NCBI GenBank assembly: GCA_945897965.1
Contig: CAMDHK010000003.1
Span: forward strand, 1 to 64,000
Reading direction: 5' to 3'
DNA from: Candidatus Kuenenia stuttgartensis
GTDB taxonomy: Bacteria; Planctomycetota; Planctomycetia; Gemmatales; Gemmataceae
Length of the DNA: 64,000 nt
In this document: positions 30,417 through 38,874 of the stretch, one piece after another
How positions within the stretch are numbered: the first letter of the stretch is position 1
How the letters are laid out: every line of letters begins with the position of its first letter
The notes under the pieces: model-generated
What the model saw: only the letters and a program-made list of their open reading frames with translations
What the model was told of the DNA's origin: nothing
Database searches by the model: none
Position numbers and translations under genes: made by a program

Positions 30417-30440
30417 TCCGACCTTACGGGATTTCTTTCA

Positions 30441-30989
30441 ATGGATTCTAACCGACAGAAGCTTCTAGAAGCATTTAAGTCTCGCGCATTTCAGACTGGG
30501 CATTTTGTTCTAGCTTCAGGAAAAACCAGCACCTATTACATAGATAGTAAAAAAGCTCTCTTCAATTCTTTAGTTATCGACCTCTTGGGTGAGATTTTTT
30601 GGGAAATTATAGCCCAATTGAATCCTGATGCGATTGGTGGTTTAGAAGTGGGAGCGATCCCCATAACCGCTGCTACACTGGTGAAAAGTCAGCAGCATGG
30701 CGTTTCCCTTGAGGGCTTTTTTGTTCGGAAAAAAGCAAAAGAACATGGAAGTAAGCAAAGGATTGAAGGGGTGTTAGCCCCAAGTTCAAAAGTAATCATT
30801 GTGGATGATGTTCTTACGACTGGCGGTTCCGCAATGGAAGCTGTTGAAGAAGTTGAAAAAATTGGGTGCAAAGTTGTTGCAGTAGTTTGTATTGTTGACC
30901 GACTGCAGGGGGCTAGAGAATTAATAGAACCTCATTGCCCATTCATCCCGCTTTTTACTATTCGGGATTTTGGGGTAACGCCTCAGTAA
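30441..30989 (+). CDS. pyrE: Orotate phosphoribosyltransferase
   Basis: FQTGHFVLASGKTSTYYIDSKKALF; VIIVDDVLTTGGSAMEAVEEV. Confidence 0.93.
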   Translation: MDSNRQKLLEAFKSRAFQTGHFVLASGKTSTYYIDSKKALFNSLVIDLLGEIFWEIIAQLNPDAIGGLEVGAIPITAATLVKSQQHGVSLEGFFVRKKAKEHGSKQRIEGVLAPSSKVIIVDDVLTTGGSAMEAVEEVEKIGCKVVAVVCIVDRLQGARELIEPHCPFIPLFTIRDFGVTPQ

Positions 30990-30990
30990 T

Positions 30991-31770
30991 TTAGTTGGAA
31001 AGATTTAAAACTTTATTGGAATTAATCCATAATTGGTTTTCAAGTTCCGTCATAGAAATGCCTAATGCGCTTGCTAGGGTTTTAATGGTGTAGTTTACAT
31101 AAGATGGCTCATTTCTTTTGCCTCGAAAAGGTTCGGGCGCAAGATAAGGAGCATCGGTTTCAACTAGAATTCGATCGATTGGGCATTTGGCTGCAACATC
31201 CCTGAGTAAGTCGTTTTTCTTGTAAGTAATCATTCCTGCAAATGATAAGAACAAGCCTAAACTTAAGCATATTTCTGCATTTTCAAAGGTACCCGTAAAC
31301 GAATGAAGAATTCCTTTAATTGGGCCATTGTTGTGCATATCATTTTCTAAAATAGGCAGCATGTCATTCCAAGCATCTCTACAATGAATCAAGATTGGCA
31401 AATCGTATTTTCTGGCAAGTTGAATTTGCGATATAAAGTAACGGATTTGTAAATCGAAGGGGCAGTAATCCCTAAATCGATCTAGTCCTATTTCCCCAAG
31501 AGCAATCGGTCCTTTTTCTTTTATAAATGATTCTAGTAACTCAAGACTGTTCTCCGGGTTTTGTGTAATGGAGTTAGGGTGAATCCCTGCACTGAAATAC
31601 ACTCCTGGATACTTAGTTGCTATTTCTAAGCAACGTCTGCTTGAATCGATTCCTGTTGCTACGCACAAAACCCTATTGTTGGTTTCTTTGGTGAATCCCC
31701 CGATAATACTCTCTAAGTCTGTGGAGTATTTTTCATCATCAAGGTGAGCATGAGTGTCAAATAGTGGCAT
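30991..31770 (-). CDS. tatD: TatD family hydrolase (start set at MPLFDTHAHL; track ORF is N-terminally over-extended to 31848)
   Basis: MPLFDTHAHLDDEKYSTDLESII; ALGEIGLDRFRDYCP; LVETDAPYLAPEPFRGKRNEPSYV. Confidence 0.93.
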   Translation of the reverse strand: MPLFDTHAHLDDEKYSTDLESIIGGFTKETNNRVLCVATGIDSSRRCLEIATKYPGVYFSAGIHPNSITQNPENSLELLESFIKEKGPIALGEIGLDRFRDYCPFDLQIRYFISQIQLARKYDLPILIHCRDAWNDMLPILENDMHNNGPIKGILHSFTGTFENAEICLSLGLFLSFAGMITYKKNDLLRDVAAKCPIDRILVETDAPYLAPEPFRGKRNEPSYVNYTIKTLASALGISMTELENQLWINSNKVLNLSN

Positions 31771-31787
31771 ACAAAAACTCTTGAAGT

Positions 31788-33530
31788 TTACTTTACCAAT
31801 GTGATTTGAATCAATTCTGATATCGCTGAAGTGCTGGGCATGTACCAAGAAAGCATTAAGTTCGGAAATATGCCAAGAGCAAGAATGGGTATGATAATTG
31901 CAAAAGTTAAAATGATTTGAGGAAGTTTGATATCACAAAGGGGTGGCGTACTTGAACTCTCACCCAGAATAATATTTAAAATGCGATAGCATCCAATGAT
32001 CACAAGTATATAGCTAATACCCGTGATTAATGCTGGAATAAACCCAAATTGCAGCACAGAACCTGCTAATAAAAATAACCCAAGGGAGTTGATAAATCCT
32101 GGGCACCCAAGAGTTGCAACCAATAAAATTGAAAATGAACAACCAATAATAGGTGCTTTTTTTAGTGTTCCAATTTTGAAATCAATTATATCAACAAGAA
32201 TCTGGTCTTTTAATTGTTTCCACAAATAAACCAATCCTGTTATGCACAAGTATCCGCCTAGAAGCCATATCAGCGAACCAGCAAATGTTTTTGCTTTCCA
32301 AATATTTGGCGCCCCTGCAAATGAATTCATTATGCCCATATAACAAATGAATTGTAACCAGCAAGAAAGAAATGCGATGAAGCGTTCGGGCGAATTTACA
32401 AATAAGAACATGAAGCTTATTGCCACTGTTATCCCAACCATTACCCATGTCAGCCAATGGGCAGAAGAAACTATACCTGCAGGAAATATTTGAATGCCAA
32501 ATCGGGTGAAAATGTAAATGCCAAGTAATGGAAATGCCCCTGCTAAAAGCATTGCTACCGGCAGGCGAGTGTCTTGATATGTTTTATAAATCAAAGCCAT
32601 TAATGGAGAAGAGAATCCTAATAGTAATGCTGCGCCTAGAACAGCAAGAAGCGAAAATGTATGTTTGGTTTTTGCAGATTTACTTAAATTGGTTCGCGAT
32701 TGTGCGACTTGTTCAAGTCCAACGCGCTGGAATGCTAAAATATTGAAAGAATGGTAAGACAAGTAATCCGTGCGTTGTTTTTCAGACCAATCTGGGTGTG
32801 CTCTTTCGATTTGTTTTTGTACAATTTCGATCTCACCTTCATTTGCAAATTTGGTCAAATCAGATTTATAACAATAAGTTAAAACGCCCGCTAAAATCAA
32901 AAGCCCAATAGTGTTGACAGTACCAAAAATAAATGCCGAGTTGTTTTTGTTTTGTCCTCCCCAGTTCTGGAGCAAAAAGTAATAAGACAAAATACTTATT
33001 GCTAGAAAAATTAAAACGATCACGCCATCAATTGCCAGTAGTGTACCTATCAATCCAAATTCGGAAATAAATAGTAATGGAAAAAAATTACCTTCCATGG
33101 CTGAACCGAACCATGCGGCAAGTAATGCGACAAAATAAATTAAAGCGACTAAAACGATAATCGCAAGACTTAAGCCATCAAGCCCAAGTAAAAAATTTAT
33201 GCCTAATTTAGGCATCCAACGAACTTTGGTTACCCAGTCAAAACTTTTATGCACTTCGTAACCAGGAACTAAATCTACATTCTTTCCTCTTTCAAAAAGG
33301 GAAGTTTGCATTCGGGTGTTTTCATTATCAAGCACCCCTAATTGCTCAACCGTGTCGTATTTGAATTGAACGGCCATACCTAAAGAGATTCCTAAGGTTA
33401 ACGCCCCACCAAGGGCAGCAATCCAAGGGGTAATTTGATTTAAACTGAACGAAGAAAAGTAGCAAATTAATGCAAAAACTAGGGGGGTTCCCAATAATGC
33501 TAAAAACCAAGCTAAATCTAGTTCCTGCAT
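31788..33530 (-). CDS. NuoM-like (complex I antiporter-type subunit) membrane protein, apparently lacking channel residues
   Basis: GINFLLGLDGLSLAIIVLVALI; FGLIGTLLAIDGVIVLIFLAISILSYYFLLQNWGG; LLVATLGCPGFINSLGLFLLAGS all align to NuoM motifs. Confidence 0.75.
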   Translation of the reverse strand: MQELDLAWFLALLGTPLVFALICYFSSFSLNQITPWIAALGGALTLGISLGMAVQFKYDTVEQLGVLDNENTRMQTSLFERGKNVDLVPGYEVHKSFDWVTKVRWMPKLGINFLLGLDGLSLAIIVLVALIYFVALLAAWFGSAMEGNFFPLLFISEFGLIGTLLAIDGVIVLIFLAISILSYYFLLQNWGGQNKNNSAFIFGTVNTIGLLILAGVLTYCYKSDLTKFANEGEIEIVQKQIERAHPDWSEKQRTDYLSYHSFNILAFQRVGLEQVAQSRTNLSKSAKTKHTFSLLAVLGAALLLGFSSPLMALIYKTYQDTRLPVAMLLAGAFPLLGIYIFTRFGIQIFPAGIVSSAHWLTWVMVGITVAISFMFLFVNSPERFIAFLSCWLQFICYMGIMNSFAGAPNIWKAKTFAGSLIWLLGGYLCITGLVYLWKQLKDQILVDIIDFKIGTLKKAPIIGCSFSILLVATLGCPGFINSLGLFLLAGSVLQFGFIPALITGISYILVIIGCYRILNIILGESSSTPPLCDIKLPQIILTFAIIIPILALGIFPNLMLSWYMPSTSAISELIQITLVK

Positions 33531-33651
33531 AGTGATACCTAATTGTTCAAGATTAATAATTAAGTTTAAAACTTTACCAATTAAAATGGTAAACTACTAA
33601 GACTTGGTTACCCTATAATGACACTCGGGTGCAACCCCTTATTTTAGCGAA

Positions 33652-34383
33652 TTGCCTAGTTTAACAAACTGGACTGGAAGTATGATTCAGCAAAAAGTAA
33701 TCCAAAAGTTTAATAAAAACAATAAACATAAGGTTATTGATTACTTCTGGAACAACCAAAAACTTAATTCACGCAGTACCATTGGTAATGAACCAAAAAC
33801 TAATGGGTCTGAAGTTGAAGGATATCGATCAGATTCAATTGCGGCATTGGAAGCATTGCTTTTTCTCGCAGATGAACCCTTGGTAACAAAAAAAATCGCT
33901 TCTGTTTTAGGTTGTAAGAACAGTTCCGAAGTGCGAAGTTTACTAAAAGAATTGCAAAAAAAATATAAAGTTGAAAATAACAGCTTTCATATCGAAGAAG
34001 TAGCTGGCGGTTTTCAGTTGCTTTCAAAAAAAGAATTTCATCCTTGGCTTGCAAGAGTTTACGCACGAAATGTTGAAGTTCAAGTTAGTTCAGCCATGAA
34101 AGAAACTTTGGCTATTGCAGCTTACAGGCAACCAATTACTCGAGCAGATATTGAGCAAATACGCGGGGTTAATTCTTCGGAAGTGATTAGAAATTTGGTT
34201 GAAAAAAACTTGCTTCGAATCGTCGGAAGAGATGTTACTCTGGGAAGGCCTGTTTTATACGGCACAACTCGAAAGTTTCTACAAATTTATGGGTTAAAAT
34301 CACTCAAGGATTTACCAAAAACAAATGAATATGGAACTCCCGGTGCAATTCCTGATGAAGATGTTTCGTCAACCGAACAATAA
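33652..34383 (+). CDS. scpB: Segregation and condensation protein B
   Basis: ALEALLFLADEPLVTKKIASVLG; MKETLAIAAYRQPITRADIEQIRGVNSSEVIRNLVEKNLLRIVGRDVTLGRPVLYGTTRKFLQIYGL. Confidence 0.93.
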   Translation: MPSLTNWTGSMIQQKVIQKFNKNNKHKVIDYFWNNQKLNSRSTIGNEPKTNGSEVEGYRSDSIAALEALLFLADEPLVTKKIASVLGCKNSSEVRSLLKELQKKYKVENNSFHIEEVAGGFQLLSKKEFHPWLARVYARNVEVQVSSAMKETLAIAAYRQPITRADIEQIRGVNSSEVIRNLVEKNLLRIVGRDVTLGRPVLYGTTRKFLQIYGLKSLKDLPKTNEYGTPGAIPDEDVSSTEQ

Positions 34384-34408
34384 CTAATCTCGTTTAATAA
34401 GATAAGCT

Positions 34409-35599
34409 GTGTCTACCTCTAAAATAAAACAAATACCTGAAGACTTTTCTGTAGAAGAGCTAACAGAAACGTTGCCTTCCGGGCATGGCGGTTTTTCATT
34501 TTATTCGCTCAAGAAAAAAGGGTCGACCACTCCCGATGCAATTCAACGAATTCAGAAATCTTGGAAATTAGAAAGTAGGCAAATATCGTTTGGCGGCCTT
34601 AAAGACAAGCATGCAGTTACTACTCAATTTTTTTCAATTAAAAATGGCCCCAAAAAGAATCTAGATCTTTCAGATGTTATTGTGAAATATCTTGGTGAAA
34701 TATCAGGGCCATACGATGCCAGTCATTTAGCTGGAAACCGTTTTGGAATTATCATTAGAAATATCAATTCTGACCAAGCTAAGAAAACAGATACCATAAT
34801 TAATGCTTTGCCAGGGACAGGCATACCCAATTATTTTGATGACCAGCGATTTGGTTCAATTGATTCTTTGAAAACCGATTTTATTGCGAAAAAAATGATC
34901 CTTGGTGATTTTGAACAAGCATTAAAAATTGCGCTAACTTCGCCTTACACTCATGATAACAAGATGGCAAAAAAGGAGAAAACACTTCTGATTCAAAAGT
35001 GGGGGGATTGGGCTGGATTGAAAAATGTTCTACCGCGTGGTCATTCCCGAACATTGGTTGAGTACCTTTCGTTTAATCCCCTAGATTTTAAAGGTGCTGC
35101 TGAAAGGCTCCGCCCTGAACTTGGGGGAATGTATGTTACCGCATACCAAAGCTATTTATGGAACAATATTTTGGCTCGATGGATTAACATTAATTTTACA
35201 CAATCAGAAATTTTTTTAATCAAACTAAAACTTGGGTTATATCCTGGGGTTCGATTTGCTTCTGTCGCAAATATTAAAATAATGGAAGAGTCCTTTATTC
35301 CGCTGCCATCTTCCCGCTTAAAAATCATAGAAAATGACCCATTCTTTAAAATAATTAATGAGGTTATGGCTGTGGAAGGACTAACACTTGAAGAAATGAA
35401 AATCTCAGGAACCAGAAAACTATTTTTCTCAAAAGGAGAGCGGAAGGCTTTTTATTTTCCAACTAATATTGATCATGAAGTTCTTGATGACCAATTTAAC
35501 AAAGGTAAAAAAGCTGTAAGAATTGGGTTTGATTTGCCCAAGGGTGCCTATGCCACTCTTTTGATCAAATGTTTACAAACATTGTTTTGGAATAATTAA
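34409..35599 (+). CDS. truD: tRNA pseudouridine(13) synthase TruD (GTG start)
   Basis: IPEDFSVEEL; SFGGLKDKHAVTTQFFSI catalytic Asp motif; NYFDDQRFGS; GGMYVTAYQSYLWNNIL. Confidence 0.92.
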   Translation: MSTSKIKQIPEDFSVEELTETLPSGHGGFSFYSLKKKGSTTPDAIQRIQKSWKLESRQISFGGLKDKHAVTTQFFSIKNGPKKNLDLSDVIVKYLGEISGPYDASHLAGNRFGIIIRNINSDQAKKTDTIINALPGTGIPNYFDDQRFGSIDSLKTDFIAKKMILGDFEQALKIALTSPYTHDNKMAKKEKTLLIQKWGDWAGLKNVLPRGHSRTLVEYLSFNPLDFKGAAERLRPELGGMYVTAYQSYLWNNILARWININFTQSEIFLIKLKLGLYPGVRFASVANIKIMEESFIPLPSSRLKIIENDPFFKIINEVMAVEGLTLEEMKISGTRKLFFSKGERKAFYFPTNIDHEVLDDQFNKGKKAVRIGFDLPKGAYATLLIKCLQTLFWNN

Positions 35600-35688
35600 G
35601 ATTCACACTTATGATTAAGGCAACTTAATTATAAGTATATGGTTGTTTTTTGTTTAAGCTGTTAGTCCTTAAACTGAAAGGATTTTAG

Positions 35689-36138
35689 ATGTTAATGCAC
35701 CGACTTATTCATCCTGAGATTAATCGTATTCTTGGCAGGGCAGGGCACCATGCTAAAATTTTAATTGCAGATGGTCATTACCCAGCTTCCACAACTCTGG
35801 GACCAAATGCTGAACTTATTCATTTGAATTTTGCACCAAATATGCTTACTTGTGCACAAGTTCTTGATGTTATTTTGTCTGCTGTTCCAATCGACGAAAT
35901 AAATACCATGATGTATGAAACAACAGGCCCTTATGGTTTACAAGAAGATCCGAAAGCTTGGAATGATTTCCGGTCAATCATTAAAAAGTCGGGCCTAGAT
36001 TTTGACCTTAAGCCAATTCCTAAATGGGACTTCTATAAGGCTGTAGCTACAAACGACCATATCCTCACTATTCAAACAGGGGATACGGAAAGATTTACCA
36101 ATTTAATTCTTTCGATCGGTGTCCGAATGGATGACTGA
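35689..36138 (+). CDS. RbsD/FucU-type mutarotase
   Basis: LIHPEINRILGRAGHHAKILIADGHYPAST; VLDVILSAVPIDEINTMMY. Confidence 0.88.
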   Translation: MLMHRLIHPEINRILGRAGHHAKILIADGHYPASTTLGPNAELIHLNFAPNMLTCAQVLDVILSAVPIDEINTMMYETTGPYGLQEDPKAWNDFRSIIKKSGLDFDLKPIPKWDFYKAVATNDHILTIQTGDTERFTNLILSIGVRMDD

Positions 36139-36242
36139 TAAATCTAAGAATCCCTTAAACTTTATGATTTTTTGATCTTTATTAATATTCCTTGGAATTG
36201 TTAGCTAATCTGACTAATAATTCATTATTAAACGATTATTGA

Positions 36243-36944
36243 ATGGTGGAGGATTTGATGTCCATAAAATGTAATATGAACAGTGCTTCAGTTTCTGGTT
36301 TTTTAGAAGAATCAGAATCGAATTTAGTTAATAAAACCGCTATTTCTGAGAAAAATGGAAATAACATGGACGGAAATACAATTGATCTTGATATGATTAA
36401 AAATGCGGTAAAGATGATTTTAAAAGCAATTGGGGAAAATCCGGATCGACCTGGTTTGATTGATACCCCTGCTCGTGTTGCTAAAATGTACGCTGAAATG
36501 TTCTCTGGTATCAATGGGGACCCAGGCAAGCATTTGCGTGTTACATTTCCTGAAAATTACGACGAGATGGTTATAGTTAAAGATATACCGTTTACGAGTA
36601 TGTGTGAACATCATTTGCTTCCCTTTACTGGGGTTGCTCATATCGCATACATTCCAAATGGTAAAGTTGTTGGACTTAGTAAACTTGCTCGGGTTGTTGA
36701 AGATGTATCTAAAAGACCCCAAGTTCAGGAACGAATGACTCAAACTATTGCAGATCTAATGGACAAAGAATTAAAATGCTCAGGAGTTGCAGTTTTTCTT
36801 CAGGCTGAACATTCTTGCATGAGTATTCGAGGCGTAAAAAAACATGGTTGCACAACCATTACTAGTGTTTTGCGTGGTGTGTTTAAAACTAATCTTTCAA
36901 CCAGAGCCGAAGTCCTTTCCCTGATCAACCAAAAATCTTCCTAG
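36243..36944 (+). CDS. folE: GTP cyclohydrolase I
   Basis: GENPDRPGLIDTPARVAKMYAEMFSG; FTSMCEHHLLPFTGVAHIAYIPNGKVVGLSKLARVVEDVSKRPQVQERMT; EHSCMSIRGVKK. Confidence 0.97.
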   Translation: MVEDLMSIKCNMNSASVSGFLEESESNLVNKTAISEKNGNNMDGNTIDLDMIKNAVKMILKAIGENPDRPGLIDTPARVAKMYAEMFSGINGDPGKHLRVTFPENYDEMVIVKDIPFTSMCEHHLLPFTGVAHIAYIPNGKVVGLSKLARVVEDVSKRPQVQERMTQTIADLMDKELKCSGVAVFLQAEHSCMSIRGVKKHGCTTITSVLRGVFKTNLSTRAEVLSLINQKSS

Positions 36945-36951
36945 GTTCCGC

Positions 36952-37401
36952 ATGATCATTAGAAAAGAATATAAGTTCTATGCTGCTCATCGCAATGAAG
37001 ATTTGCACGATAAATGTAGCAATATTCACGGCCATCGGTATGGTATTATCTGCTTCTTTGAGGTTGAACGAACTGGTTCTATCTCAACCCTTTTTTCTGA
37101 TTTTGATGCTAAGATAGAACCTTATCTTAAATCTAATTACGATCATGCCATGCTGATAAATGTGAATGATCCACTTTACTTGACTCTTTGTGACCACATG
37201 AAGCGGACTGGCGAAGATTTTCGCTTTAAAAAATTCAATGAGCCTACGAGTGTTGAAAATCTATCATGGCATCTTTTTAGTGAAATCACTGCCATGGGTT
37301 TTATTCTTTCCAAAATTGAAGTTAAAGAAACAGACTCATCTGTTTTTGTTTATTCCAAGCAAGATTGGTTAAATGACAAACTTACTTTTTTTAAGAAATA
37401 A
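36952..37401 (+). CDS. queD: 6-carboxytetrahydropterin / 6-pyruvoyltetrahydropterin synthase family
   Basis: KEYKFYAAHRNEDLHDKCSNIHGHRYGI; FSDFDAKIEPYL; NYDHAMLIN; EPTSVENLSWHLF; 7 bp downstream of folE. Confidence 0.85.
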   Translation: MIIRKEYKFYAAHRNEDLHDKCSNIHGHRYGIICFFEVERTGSISTLFSDFDAKIEPYLKSNYDHAMLINVNDPLYLTLCDHMKRTGEDFRFKKFNEPTSVENLSWHLFSEITAMGFILSKIEVKETDSSVFVYSKQDWLNDKLTFFKK

Positions 37402-37466
37402 TAATCCACCGTTCAGATAATTACACATAATTTTTAGGCTGGTAAGCTTAGCAAGTTGTTCATTGG

Positions 37467-38855
37467 TTATGCAATAATATCCTTGTGAACAGTACCTTCA
37501 ACATCGGTTAATCTGAAATCTCTTCCTGAATAACGATAGGTCAATTTTTCGTGATTAATCCCCATTAAATGAAGCATGGTAGCATGCAAATCGTGTACAT
37601 GCATTTTCTTTTCTTCGGCTGCAAAACCAAATTCATCGCTAGCTCCATGAACATAGCCGCCTTTGACACCACCACCTGCAAGCCAAACAGTAAAACCATG
37701 ATTGTTATGATCTCTGCCTTTAGATCCTTCAGAAGTCGGGGTACGCCCAAATTCGCCTCCCCACAAAACCAAAGTTTCATCCAACATTCCTTTGGATTTT
37801 AAATCTTTTAATAGCATTGCAATCGGTTGATCGGTTTGCTGGGCAAGTTGGCGATGTTGTGCAATATCATCATGATTGTCCCAAGGTTGTCCGCCTCCAG
37901 TGAATATTTGCACAACTCTAACGCCTCGTTCAACCAATCTTCTCGCAGTAAGGCAAGCTTGTGCAAAAGGTGAACTTCCGTACCCTTCCCGGATGTTTTT
38001 AGGTTCATGGTTTAAGTCGAATACTTCCTGTGCTTCAAACTGCATCCGAAAAGCCATTTCAAGAGATTGGATCCTAGTTTCAAGTTGATTATCAGCACCG
38101 CCCCTTTTTTCGAGATGCACTTGATTGATTTTTGAAAGGTAATCCATCATTTCTCGTTGTGAAGTTTTTCCAAGGGATGAGTTGGATACATTTTGAATGA
38201 TTTTTTTAGGGTCCATGGTGGAATTGTTGATATGAGTGCCCTGATAAACACCAGGCAGAAAACTGCTGCTCCATAATTGTGGCCCAACCACAGGTTTGCC
38301 TGGACACATTACTACAAATCCAGGGAGATTTTTATTTTCAGTTCCAAGGCCATAAAGAAGCCACGATCCCATGCTAGGCCTAGTGGGTTGTGTTTCACCG
38401 CTCGTCATCATTAATAAAGAAGGTTCATGATTAGGTATATTAGTATGCATCGAGCGAATAACGCAGATATCATCAATGCAACTTGCTATTCCCGGAAATA
38501 TTTCACTGACTTCAACACCAGATTTTCCATGCTTGCTGAATTTGAAAGGAGATTGCATTAAACCGCCTGTTTTTCTTTCAGTGGATTTGTTTGCAATATC
38601 GGGGCGTTGGCCATTGTATTTGATTAACGATGGTTTTGGGTCGAAAGTGTCAACTTGAGAAGGTCCACCATTCATAAAAAGGTGAATCAAGTATTTCGCT
38701 TTTGGTTTAAAGTGAGGTTCTTTAGGGTTTAACGGGTTACCACCACTAGGAGCACCTTGTAAAAATCCTGAATCTGAAAGAAGGCTTGTTAGGCCTATCA
38801 TACCAGTTCCTGCTCCCAGATTATGAACCATTTCTCTGCGTGTTAATAAAGACAT
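37467..38855 (-). CDS. DUF1501 domain-containing protein
   Basis: KAKYLIHLFMNGGPSQVDTFDPKPSL; WGGEFGRTPTSEGSKGRDHNNHGFTVWLAGGGVKGG. Confidence 0.95.
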   Translation of the reverse strand: MSLLTRREMVHNLGAGTGMIGLTSLLSDSGFLQGAPSGGNPLNPKEPHFKPKAKYLIHLFMNGGPSQVDTFDPKPSLIKYNGQRPDIANKSTERKTGGLMQSPFKFSKHGKSGVEVSEIFPGIASCIDDICVIRSMHTNIPNHEPSLLMMTSGETQPTRPSMGSWLLYGLGTENKNLPGFVVMCPGKPVVGPQLWSSSFLPGVYQGTHINNSTMDPKKIIQNVSNSSLGKTSQREMMDYLSKINQVHLEKRGGADNQLETRIQSLEMAFRMQFEAQEVFDLNHEPKNIREGYGSSPFAQACLTARRLVERGVRVVQIFTGGGQPWDNHDDIAQHRQLAQQTDQPIAMLLKDLKSKGMLDETLVLWGGEFGRTPTSEGSKGRDHNNHGFTVWLAGGGVKGGYVHGASDEFGFAAEEKKMHVHDLHATMLHLMGINHEKLTYRYSGRDFRLTDVEGTVHKDIIA

Positions 38856-38874
38856 TGCTCAGTTCTTTCTAAAT

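Noticed and set aside
31771-31848. N-terminal extension of the TatD ORF overlapping the NuoM-like gene
   Set aside because: MPLFDTHAHL at 31770 is the typical TatD start; the upstream part is just open frame
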